Shown: piece by piece, positions 36,995 through 46,538 of the stretch
Layout: every line of letters begins with the position of its first letter
How positions within the stretch are numbered: the stretch's first letter is position 1
DNA from: Alphaproteobacteria bacterium
Lineage (GTDB): Bacteria > Pseudomonadota > Alphaproteobacteria > ATCC43930 > CGMCC-115725
Reading direction: 5' to 3'
DNA length: 64,000 nt
NCBI GenBank assembly: GCA_019240125.1
Contig: JAFAYW010000129.1
Coordinates: forward strand, 51,751 to 115,750
Made by a program: the position numbers and the translations under genes
The notes under the pieces: model-generated
Told to the model about the DNA's origin: nothing
Database searches by the model: none
Seen by the model: only the letters and a program-made list of their open reading frames with translations

Positions 36995-37276
36995 TCAGGC
37001 TGTCGGTTCACCGTGCAATTTGCGCAGCCTGATACGGGCGCGGCGAGTACGGACGCGGCCCAACACGCTGTACACGACGATGGTCGCGATGCCGACGATC
37101 CAGCCGAGAACGTTCAACGGCTGCTCGGCGTACACACCGAGAAAGAAGGCGACGGCGACGATCGCCACCGCAATGGACATCAGCCACCACGGGGCTTGCC
37201 GCTCGCGATCCCACTCCTGATCCCGTAATACGGGATTGGAATAGAATCGATTCGACTTACCCATTGTTCTCGCCAT
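36995..37276 (-). CDS. Small membrane protein of unknown function
   Basis: The 93-residue protein has a hydrophilic N-terminus (NPVLRDQEWDRERQAPWW), two membrane helices (LMSIAVAIVAVAFFLGVYA and VLGWIVGIATIVVYSVLG) and a basic tail. I know no named family. The ATG is preceded by GGAG at seven bases. It converges with the tRNA-Arg gene and is divergent from the chemoreceptor gene. Confidence 0.7.
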   Translation of the reverse strand: MARTMGKSNRFYSNPVLRDQEWDRERQAPWWLMSIAVAIVAVAFFLGVYAEQPLNVLGWIVGIATIVVYSVLGRVRTRRARIRLRKLHGEPTA

Positions 37277-37501
37277 CGACAATCTCCGGTTTGGTGATCC
37301 CGCTTTGGCTCTACAGAGTCGCCCGATAGGGGCCTGCCGAGCTTGGCGATAACCAATTTAACCTTGATATTACTATTGGCCGAGCCACCGCGCCCACTGT
37401 CATGTGGCCTTGCCGTGACGAAATTTAGGGTTGCCCCCGACAGCCGACAAGATCGCCGACACGGATCGTTGAATGGGACGTTGTTGCGCGGTCGAACGGT
37501 G

Positions 37502-39133
37502 ATGGTCTCGGTCTTGTTCGGCTTTGCGTGTGGTACTGTCGGGCGCCGGTTTACGGGGTCTCGGAGGGGGATAGCGCTGCTTACAAATTTCAGACTCGGG
37601 CCGAAAATCTGCTCGGTCGTGCTGTTGCTAACGCTCGTCGCCGCCGTGATCAGCTACGCCGCTGGCCAGGCCATGGAGACCTACAACCGGCGCGTGCACC
37701 AGATGCAGCACGTGACACACGCTGCGATCGTCGGCGAGCAGGTCAACGGCCTCATTCTCGCCGTGGTGATGGATTCGCGCGGCATCTACATGGCGCGCGA
37801 TCACGCCGAAGCCGAGAAGTACGCACCCCTGATCATCAGGAATCTCGACCTCATTAAGCGGAAGATGCAGGAGTGGAATGAGTTCAGTGATCCGGCAGAC
37901 GCCGAACTGATGAAAAAGGCGGATGCTCGGGCGGCTGAGTTCATCCAGTTCCGCACCGAGCTCGTGCGGCTGTCACGCGAGGCGACGGTGCAGGAGGCGC
38001 GAGCGTTTGGCGACAACGACCAGAATCGGAATAATCGGTCCGCCCTGAACCAGGAAATGGAGGCGCTGGCGGCGGTCGACGAGCGGCACATCCAGGATTT
38101 GGCGGAAGCCACCCAGCATTATTTCAACGAGAAGATCATTACGATGATCGCGCTTGGCGTTCTCGCGGTGGTTCTTGGTGGCGTCGCGATCGCGCTGGTT
38201 ATCGGTTATGTGACGCGCCCGATCGCCCGGCTCACCGGCGCCATGACCGCGCTCGCCGGCGGCGACAAGAGCGTTACCGTGCCGGCTCGCGGGCGCGGTG
38301 ACGAGATCGGTGACATGGCGCGGGCGCTCGAGGTGTTCCGCGAGCAGGCAATCGCCGCCCAGGCGCTGACCGAGCGCGTCAGCGAAAACATCCGTCGTGT
38401 CGCAATGGCCGCAACCCAGGCCAGCACCGCCGTCAGCCAGGTATCGGACGGCTCGAATGTGCAGCTGATGTCGCTGCGGCAGTCAGCGGCGGCACTTGAC
38501 CAGAGCGCCCAGGCGATCGCCGAGGTGGCGCGTTCAACGCAGCTTGCCAGCGAGCAGGCAAAACAGGCCGCCAATCTGGTCGCAGACGGCATCGGGCAGA
38601 TGACATCGATGGTCGATGTCGTGAACGCCATTGCGCAGAACAGCGCGCAGATCAGCCAGATCGCCAGCGCCATCACGCGCATTGCCAGCCAAACCAACAT
38701 GCTGGCGCTGAACGCGGCCATCGAGGCGGCGCGCGCCGGCGAAAACGGCAAGGGGTTCGCCGTCGTCGCAGAAGAGGTTCGAAAACTCGCCGAGAGTTCG
38801 GGCGGGCTCGCCCGCGAGATCGCCGCGCTGGTGGAGCACGCCACCACCGCGGCCGAGCAGGGCGTCGAGATGGCGCGCCAGGTCAGTGACAACATGCATC
38901 AGGTGGCTAGCGGTGTGCAGCAGAGCGACCGCCTGATCGGCGCCATCGCGACGGCAATGGAAGAGCAGCAGACCAGCGTCAACGGCATCAACAGCAATGT
39001 CGGCGAGCTGACCCGTATCGGGCAGTCCAATGCGACCGCCGCTGAGCAGATCACCGCCACGATGCTCGATCTGTCGAAACTCGCGGAACGCTCGCGGGTC
39101 GACGTCGATGACTTCAAGAAGGTCGGGCTTTAG
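37502..39133 (+). CDS. Methyl-accepting chemotaxis protein
   Basis: The 543-residue receptor has a first membrane helix ([17 protein letters not shown]), a helical periplasmic sensor of about 140 residues with no named fold, a second membrane helix ([21 protein letters not shown]), HAMP ([19 protein letters not shown]), and a cytoplasmic signalling hairpin whose tip reads [20 protein letters not shown], with [16 protein letters not shown] after it. The start is uncertain: ATG 37502 gives an extended N-terminus before the helix, and earlier in-frame starts look non-coding. It is the likely receptor of the chemosensory operon beginning 114 bases downstream. Confidence 0.9.
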   Translation: MVSVLFGFACGTVGRRFTGSRRGIALLTNFRLGPKICSVVLLLTLVAAVISYAAGQAMETYNRRVHQMQHVTHAAIVGEQVNGLILAVVMDSRGIYMARDHAEAEKYAPLIIRNLDLIKRKMQEWNEFSDPADAELMKKADARAAEFIQFRTELVRLSREATVQEARAFGDNDQNRNNRSALNQEMEALAAVDERHIQDLAEATQHYFNEKIITMIALGVLAVVLGGVAIALVIGYVTRPIARLTGAMTALAGGDKSVTVPARGRGDEIGDMARALEVFREQAIAAQALTERVSENIRRVAMAATQASTAVSQVSDGSNVQLMSLRQSAAALDQSAQAIAEVARSTQLASEQAKQAANLVADGIGQMTSMVDVVNAIAQNSAQISQIASAITRIASQTNMLALNAAIEAARAGENGKGFAVVAEEVRKLAESSGGLAREIAALVEHATTAAEQGVEMARQVSDNMHQVASGVQQSDRLIGAIATAMEEQQTSVNGINSNVGELTRIGQSNATAAEQITATMLDLSKLAERSRVDVDDFKKVGL

Positions 39134-39247
39134 CTGCTCCGGATAAAGGATCAGTCAATCATCTTCTGCTTTTTTTGACCGGTGCGTGTTTATCGGTGCA
39201 CCCGGCGCGATCGTATCAGTCGATCGCCTCAACAGTAGGACGAGCTT

Positions 39248-40241
<994 letters not shown>

Positions 40242-40249
<8 letters not shown>

Positions 40250-41606
40250 AGCTGGCCAGATAGCCTTGGGCGACTGGTCTGCCGGTGAGACCGGCTGGCT
40301 AGCTTTCAGCGTGGCCGAACAGCAATACGCACTCCCCTTCAGCGCTGTCGCCTCGATAAACCGGCCTCCGGCGCTGGCGCGGGTGCCGCACTCCTCGGAA
40401 GCCTTGGTCGGAGCGGGAAATCTGGATGGGCGGATCGTGCCGATCCTCGACGCACGCCGCCTCATCGGGCATGAAACGGCCGATCACTTCTATGACGGCA
40501 CCGGCGATATCCTTCGCCTGCGGGTCGGCGAAGACAGTGTCGGCCTCTGGGTCGACAGCACCAACCGCGTCATCCGCACCGCGGCTGACGACCAGCCAAG
40601 CGACGACTCCGCCGCGCCGTTTGACGGCCTGGTCCTGCTCGACCCAGCCACTCTGCTGGGGCCCGGCTTGGCATCACTCGCGCCGCAGGCGCAGCCCAGC
40701 AGCGACGAGACACTCGACTTGGGATTAGCCGTAACCGCCCCCGTTGCGGAACCTCGCCCAGCCCCCGTCGCGACCGCTGCGCACGTCTGCGTGGAGATTG
40801 CCGGAAAGCTTTTCTCATTGCGTCAGGACACCGTGATCGAACTTGTCGATGAGATCGGCTGGACGCCGTTCCCGCGCGCCCCGGCGGGGCTTCTGGGGAT
40901 CGGTGTGTTGCGAGGCGCCGCGTACCCGATCGTATCCTGGCCGGCATTTTTCGGCCTGACTGATTCCGTCGCACCAAGTGCCTTCGCGCTGGTCGAGGCG
41001 GCAGGTGCCCCGATGCTGCTCGCGCTCGATCGGCTGGTCGGGCTGCAAGGACCTGACGCGGCTGACGCAGCGCTCATCGACCTCGAGCGCAATCTGCCGC
41101 CAACGCTGCGTTCCCTCCTCAACGCCTTTCCGCGCCGGCGGCACGATGCAGGCAGCGCAACATCGGATAAAATCGGAAGCGGCTCGGCCTACCTCGCGTT
41201 CACGATGGCGAACCAGATGTTCGCGGCACCAATCCATGCGGTAGAGCGCGTCACCGAGTGGACTGTCCCGGTGCGTCTGCCACGCGCATCAACGTCAGCA
41301 CGGGGCGTGGACATCGCTGGTATGATCGAGTTGCGCGGCCAGATCATCCCCGTCGCCGCACCGCTCCAGCAGCTCGGTCTAACCAATGGCGACGCGCAGG
41401 CAGAGGCCAGCATCTACGTCATCCTCCGCGGTGCGCACGGGCTGGGAGCGATCCCCGTGCAGCACGTCGCTGGCATCGTTACGCTGCGCGCCGACGAAAT
41501 CGTGCCGCCGCCGGGAGGCGCTGGGCTAATAAGCGCTATCGGGATGCAGGTGGCAGGCGCATCGGTGCGGATCCTCGCGCCTGACCTGCTATGGCAGGCC
41601 GCGTGA
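40242..41606 (+). CDS. Triple CheW-domain adaptor protein
   Basis: The 454-residue protein contains three CheW-like SH3-type domains in series: one at about 18-140 (WLAFSVAEQQYALPFSAV, VPILDARRLIG), a second at about 185-285 (VCVEIAGKLFSLRQDTVIEL, GLLGIGVLRG), a third at about 315-450 (AYLAFTMANQMFAAPIHAVE, MIELRGQIIPVA). Acidic, Pro/Ala linkers separate them. Ordinary CheW has one domain; multi-CheW scaffolds could bind several receptors or CheA P5 domains and change array geometry. It overlaps cheR by eight bases and the cheB start by one base. Confidence 0.88.
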
Positions 41607-42754
41607 TGGCGCTTTCTCCAAAAACATTCGCCCCTGACGCCCTGCGGGTTATGGTGGTGGACGATCTCGGCTTTATGCGGATCGCCTTGCGCCAGATCAT
41701 TGAGGCCAATGGCGACATGCACGTGGTCGGCGAAGCCCGCGATGGTGAGGAGGCCGTCGCGCTGGCGCGCGAATTGAAGCCTGACATCATTACGATGGAT
41801 ATCGAGATGCCGCGCATGGACGGCATCGAGGCGACCCGCCGGATCACGACGGAAGTGTCGCCGCGGACGATCGTGATCATGGTCAGCAGCCATACCCAGG
41901 ACGGCGCGGCGGCGACCATTCGTGCCTTGCGGCAGGGCGCTTCCGATTTCGTGTCAAAGCAGTCGGCATTCTCCAACACCGATCTCGGCCATATCGATTC
42001 GGAATTACCGGGGAAGATCCGCACCCTCGCCAACAACCGGGGCGCGTCACCGCCCGTTCTGGCGCCCGAGGGCGCACGTACCGGGACACAGCGCTACCTC
42101 AATCTCGGCGAGACCGTCACGCGTCCGACACGCGGTGCCTGCCTGCCCGGCCGCGCGATCGATGTGGTTGTGATCGGTGTATCGACCGGTGGACCCGCTA
42201 CACTGGCCACGCTGCTGCGAGCGATCGGCCCGATCCCGGTTCCGATCGTCGTCGCCCAGCACATGCCGCAATTCTTCACCGCGTGTCTCGCCCAGTCCTT
42301 GACCGAAGATACCGGACTGCGCGTCCGTGAAGGCGCGCACCGCCAACCGCTGCCTCCGGGCGAGGTAACAATCCTGCCCGGCGGACGAGACGCGGTGCTG
42401 GCGCCGCATGAGGGCAGCACTCTGGAGCTGCGGCTGACGCATGCGGACGGTGCTGTGCATCCGTCTGCCGACCTGCTGTTCGAATCCGCCGCGATGGTTG
42501 CCCGTCAACCGGTCGCGGTGATCCTGACCGGTATGGGCGATGACGGGACGCGAGGAGGCGGCCGCCTCGTCCACCGCAATCTACCCGTGCTGGTGCAGCG
42601 GCCCGATACCTGTGTTGTCGGCGGCATGCCGAGCGCAGCTATTGAGGCCGGTGTCGCCAGTGAATCGTTAACCCTGGACGAGATCGCATCGCGGCTGCGC
42701 CGCTGGGCCTCGCCTACCTACTCTCCTCGTAATCCCGAAGGGGCCACACCATGA
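41606..42754 (+). CDS. cheB: Protein-glutamate methylesterase CheB
   Basis: The 382-residue protein is a receiver domain followed by a CheB methylesterase. The receiver has VMVVDDLGFMRIAL, phospho-acceptor Asp in IITMDIEMPRMDG and VSSHTQDGA. The esterase has the Ser in VVIGVSTGGPATL near residue 195, His in VVAQHMPQFF near 218 and Asp in LTGMGDDGTRGG near 310. It removes receptor methyl esters. ATG overlaps the stop of the triple CheW gene (TGATG); its own stop overlaps the next start (ATGA). Confidence 0.94.
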   Translation: MALSPKTFAPDALRVMVVDDLGFMRIALRQIIEANGDMHVVGEARDGEEAVALARELKPDIITMDIEMPRMDGIEATRRITTEVSPRTIVIMVSSHTQDGAAATIRALRQGASDFVSKQSAFSNTDLGHIDSELPGKIRTLANNRGASPPVLAPEGARTGTQRYLNLGETVTRPTRGACLPGRAIDVVVIGVSTGGPATLATLLRAIGPIPVPIVVAQHMPQFFTACLAQSLTEDTGLRVREGAHRQPLPPGEVTILPGGRDAVLAPHEGSTLELRLTHADGAVHPSADLLFESAAMVARQPVAVILTGMGDDGTRGGGRLVHRNLPVLVQRPDTCVVGGMPSAAIEAGVASESLTLDEIASRLRRWASPTYSPRNPEGATP

Positions 42755-43173
42755 GCAAAAAGCGCATCCTGGTCGTCGATGACTCATTCATCATGCGCAC
42801 GATCATCAAGGACATCGTCGATAGCGACGAGGACCTCGAAGTGGTCGGCTTTGCCGAAAACGGAAAAGTCGGCCTGCAACGCGTCCGCGAATTGAAGCCG
42901 GACGCCATCCTGCTCGATCTGGAAATGCCGGAGATGTCTGGTATCGACATGCTCAAGCGCCTTGCCCTGATCGGCAAGACGATTGTGATCGTGGTGTCGT
43001 CGGTCGGGCAGACCGGGTCGCCGCAAGCCCTGGAGTCACGCCGGCTGGGTGCGATCGATGTCATCGCCAAGCCATCGGGTGCGATGAGCCTCGATCTCCA
43101 GGCAAAGAAAGGCCACGAGATTGTGCAGGCGCTGCGTCGCGCCCTGGCTTTGGACGCGAGCGAGCCGGCCTGA
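42751..43173 (+). CDS. Stand-alone CheB-type receiver domain protein
   Basis: The 140-residue protein is a single response regulator receiver: acidic pair in ILVVDDSFIMRT, phospho-acceptor Asp in ILLDLEMPEMSGIDML near residue 56, Ser-Ser in VVSSVGQTGS, and Lys in DVIAKPSGAMSLDL near 110. The VSS(V)GQ and KPSG...S features are those of the CheB receiver, not of motor-binding CheY. It has no output domain. It may compete with CheB for phosphoryl groups, act as a phosphate sink, or signal to the cyclase; these roles are inferred. Confidence 0.88.
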   Translation: MSKKRILVVDDSFIMRTIIKDIVDSDEDLEVVGFAENGKVGLQRVRELKPDAILLDLEMPEMSGIDMLKRLALIGKTIVIVVSSVGQTGSPQALESRRLGAIDVIAKPSGAMSLDLQAKKGHEIVQALRRALALDASEPA

Positions 43174-43201
43174 CGCGCGACCTGCCGCCGCCCGCAACCC
43201 G

Positions 43202-46147
43202 ATGGATGATTTTGCCGAGCAGCTGTGGAGCGAATTCGCCGCCGAAACCGACGAACATTTGCAGGCAATAGAGCCGATCCTGGCGCAGGCCGACGCCCAG
43301 AACGCGGCTGATGCCGATATAGCTCAACTGTTTCGCTCGTTTCATTCGATCAAGGGGCTGGCCCGGGCGATGGACGCCGTGGGCATGGAAGGCGTGGCGC
43401 ATCAGGCCGAGAACCTGCTCGGGCTGGTGCGTGATGGTCGCACCGCATTGACGCCGCCGATGACCGATCTGCTGTTGCAATCGGTCGATGCCCTGAAGGC
43501 GATGCGCGATGGCGTGTGTCAGGCCCGTCAGGACGTACCGGCCGAACCTGGGTTGGTGAGTCGCCTAAACGCCGCCTTCACCGCAATCGGCGCCGAGGAC
43601 CCAGCGGATACCCCAGCGGGCACCACGGTTTCCACCGCGCCGGCGGCCCCAGAGCCTTCGCCCGGCGCCGGTGACACGTCGCTGCACGAAGACGCGGAAA
43701 TGCTCGCGATCTTTGTCGAGATGGTGAAAGCGCGCGGGCCTGAACTTTGTGCGGCGCTTGCCGAAGAGGCGGCGCAGCGCGACGTGGCGCTCGATGCCGC
43801 CGAAAGTCTCGGCCATGCCGCCGAGGTTATGAACTTCGATGCATTGGCGGAAACATTTGGCAGCCTGCGCGAAGTGCTGCAATCACGGTCGGGCGGCGGC
43901 AAGTTCGATGAACCGACCCGGCAGGACCTGCTGTCGCGTCTCGGCGATATCCGCCTGCAGATCGAGCTGGTGGGCGAGATCAGCGGGCACGATGCCGGCA
44001 TCGCGGAGTTTTCCGCCGCCCTGGCGGAGCGGATCGGCGACGAACGCCTGCATCTGGTGGAAGCTGCACTCGAGCTCAATGAGCGCTTGCGCGAGCACCT
44101 GGCGGAACGCGAACAGCTGGCTGCCGAAGCCGATGCCGCCGCGATCACGCGATACGCGCGCATTATGCACAGCCTGTGCGTGTCGCTGTCGCTCGGCCGC
44201 ACCGCCGAGATGCTGCTGCTGATCGAGGATCTCTACGGGCGTATCGCTGGTGGCGAGACCGCGTTGGGTGACGCCTTGGTCGACGCCGTGCGCGATTTTC
44301 TTCTGGTGATCGCCGAGCATGCGCAGACCGGCCGGATCGAGGATCTGACCGAAGCGCAGTCGATCAAGCTGACCACGCAGCTGCGTGCCTCGCTCGAAAC
44401 CGGGGCGTTCCTGATCGCGCAACGCGACGGGGCGGGCCGCCTGGTCGCCGGCATCCATGTGCCGTCCGAGTTGCTCGTGGTCATGTCGGACGAGAATCTC
44501 GTCGAGCTGGAAAATCGGCTCGAGCACGAGAAGGTTGCGGCCTACGTCGTTCTCGTCCACCTCGAAGCCGATCCGGAAATCGGCCAGCGGTTGATCAGTT
44601 GGCTGACCACGGAAGCCCGTGCGATCACCAACCGTACAGTAGTGGCCGGCCATGAAAGCTGGTTTGAATTTCTGGTCTTGTCGCAGCTCGAACCCGCAGC
44701 GTTCGTCGCCGAGTTGCACCACCGTGATACGCAGGGCCATTGCGTTAAGCGGGTGCAGCGTCTGACAGCTGCATCCGAGGGTGAGGTTCTCGACCGGTCT
44801 GCCAGTTCCGCTGACGCGAGCCCGGCGCCAGGTGCGGCCGCGCAACCCGCCGCCGCGTCGAACCTGATCCGGGTACGCGGCGAAATTATCGATGCCTTTC
44901 TCGACGAGATTGGCGAGCTGCGGGTAGTCGTCGAGTCATTGACGCATCTGATCCGGGGCGTCGGCTCACGCAAGATGGTGACGCGGGCGCAGGCCTTCGT
45001 CGACCGCCTGCCACGTGATCTGCGTAACGAGTTCCTCGCCTCCTTCCAGGATTTTCGAGACCGCGACCGACGCCTTCTTGAGACCGAGGGGATGATTGCC
45101 GGGTTGCTGGGGCGGCTGCATCAAAGCGCCCTCGAACTACGCGTCGTCCCGATCGACGCGGTGTTCAATCGGTTGCCGAGGCTGGTCCGCGATCTGGCAC
45201 AGCGGCAAGGGAAATCGGTGGAACTGGTGCTTGAAGGCCGCGATGTGCGGATCGACAAGAGCATGGTCGAGGCATTGGCCGACCCGCTTATCCACATGGT
45301 GCGAAACGCGATTGATCATGGGATCGAAGCACCGGGCGATCGCGAGGCGGCCGGCAAGCCCGCGCGGGCGCGGCTGACCCTGACAGCGGCGCAACGCGGA
45401 TCGGAGATTCATATCGAGGTCACCGATGAGGGGCGCGGCCTTGATGTTAAGGCAATCCGGGCCAAGGCAGCCGCGCGCGGCCTGGCCTCGGAAGCGCAAA
45501 TTGCCGCGATGCCGGATTCCCGCATATACCGCTTTATTTTCGCGGCGGGCCTGTCGACGTCGGCGCAGGTCACCGAGACGTCGGGCCGCGGTGTCGGGAT
45601 GGATATCGTCCTCGCGACGGTGCGACGCCTCAATGGCGATATTACCGTCCGCTCCGAGCCTGGCCGGGGCGCCACCTTCACATTGATCCTTCCGGTCTCG
45701 GCGGCGCTGCAGACGGCGCTGGTGGTTCGGGTTGGCGAACAGAGCCTCGCCATTCCGGAACGCCACATCGCCGCTGTCGCCGAGATCGAATCCGAAGCGG
45801 TTGAGTTCATCGGCCGGCATCGTTCCTTCCGGCACCGCAATGCCATGCTGCCGCTCTTTGATCTCGGCGCATTGCTCGGCATGCCCGGCACTGCTTCGGG
45901 GCGCGGGGAGCTGGAACCTGTGGTTATCGCGACCAATACGCGGCGGATGATCGGGCTTGGCGTTGACGCGATCGAGCAGCGGCTGGAATTGTTCCTTAAG
46001 GATCTCGACCCGCGCCTGGCGCAGTTTCCCGGCGTCGGTGGCGCATCCGTCCTGGGCGATGGTCGGGTTGTTCTCGTGCTCGACGGTGACGAGTTGATCC
46101 AGCTCGCCGAGCAGGGTGTGGGTCACGCCGAACTAACGGCGCATTGA
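43202..46147 (+). CDS. cheA: Chemotaxis histidine kinase CheA, extended
   Basis: The 981-residue protein starts with an Hpt domain (phospho-His in LFRSFHSIKGLARAMD near 49). A second Hpt-like segment near 165-240 (SLGHAAEVMNFDALAETF) lacks the HxxKG pattern. A long middle follows, including a P2-like stretch (AYVVLVHLEADPEIGQRLIS near 455). Then come P3 dimerisation (EIIDAFLDEIGELRVVVESL near 560), P4 ATPase with PLIHMVRNAIDHGIE, VTDEGRGLD and SGRGVGMDIV near 800-820, and a C-terminal CheW-like P5. It is about 300 residues longer than E. coli CheA. No terminal receiver. Confidence 0.92.
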   Translation: MDDFAEQLWSEFAAETDEHLQAIEPILAQADAQNAADADIAQLFRSFHSIKGLARAMDAVGMEGVAHQAENLLGLVRDGRTALTPPMTDLLLQSVDALKAMRDGVCQARQDVPAEPGLVSRLNAAFTAIGAEDPADTPAGTTVSTAPAAPEPSPGAGDTSLHEDAEMLAIFVEMVKARGPELCAALAEEAAQRDVALDAAESLGHAAEVMNFDALAETFGSLREVLQSRSGGGKFDEPTRQDLLSRLGDIRLQIELVGEISGHDAGIAEFSAALAERIGDERLHLVEAALELNERLREHLAEREQLAAEADAAAITRYARIMHSLCVSLSLGRTAEMLLLIEDLYGRIAGGETALGDALVDAVRDFLLVIAEHAQTGRIEDLTEAQSIKLTTQLRASLETGAFLIAQRDGAGRLVAGIHVPSELLVVMSDENLVELENRLEHEKVAAYVVLVHLEADPEIGQRLISWLTTEARAITNRTVVAGHESWFEFLVLSQLEPAAFVAELHHRDTQGHCVKRVQRLTAASEGEVLDRSASSADASPAPGAAAQPAAASNLIRVRGEIIDAFLDEIGELRVVVESLTHLIRGVGSRKMVTRAQAFVDRLPRDLRNEFLASFQDFRDRDRRLLETEGMIAGLLGRLHQSALELRVVPIDAVFNRLPRLVRDLAQRQGKSVELVLEGRDVRIDKSMVEALADPLIHMVRNAIDHGIEAPGDREAAGKPARARLTLTAAQRGSEIHIEVTDEGRGLDVKAIRAKAAARGLASEAQIAAMPDSRIYRFIFAAGLSTSAQVTETSGRGVGMDIVLATVRRLNGDITVRSEPGRGATFTLILPVSAALQTALVVRVGEQSLAIPERHIAAVAEIESEAVEFIGRHRSFRHRNAMLPLFDLGALLGMPGTASGRGELEPVVIATNTRRMIGLGVDAIEQRLELFLKDLDPRLAQFPGVGGASVLGDGRVVLVLDGDELIQLAEQGVGHAELTAH

Positions 46148-46148
46148 G

Positions 46149-46538
46149 TTGAGCCTGTATCTGCGAATATGCGTCGGAGATGGCCTGTTTCTGCTCGATA
46201 TCGCGCACGTGATCGAAATTCGCCGCGCCCGATCTCTGCGCGGCGCGCCGGAGCGGATGGTCGATCTACGCCGGTTGTGCGGTGCACCAGTTCTCGCAGA
46301 GCCCAGTTGCATCGTGGTTCGCCAAGAGGACGGCCGTGCCGCGTTATTGCTGGCCGATCGCACGCAGGAGCTGATCGAATTATCCGATGACGAATTGAGC
46401 CCGCTGCCGCCGATCGGCGAGCTTGGGGAACTGATCGACGCTGTTACAGTTGCGGCAATCCAGGAGCGGCCGGCGCTGCGATTGCGTGGCGAACGCCTAC
46501 TCGATGCCATCGCCGCGAAGGGAGCAAGCCTCGGGTGA
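46149..46538 (+). CDS. Minimal CheW-domain protein
   Basis: The 129-residue protein is a shortened CheW-like domain: LRICVGDGLFLLDIAHVIEI at the N-terminus, VDLRRLCGAP near 40, CIVVRQEDGRAALLLADRT near 55 and a C-terminal helix. It starts with a TTG one base after the cheA stop and overlaps the cyclase gene (GTGA). Its divergence from standard CheW and its position suggest a dedicated adaptor between CheA and the receptor or the cyclase. Confidence 0.78.
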   Translation: MSLYLRICVGDGLFLLDIAHVIEIRRARSLRGAPERMVDLRRLCGAPVLAEPSCIVVRQEDGRAALLLADRTQELIELSDDELSPLPPIGELGELIDAVTVAAIQERPALRLRGERLLDAIAAKGASLG

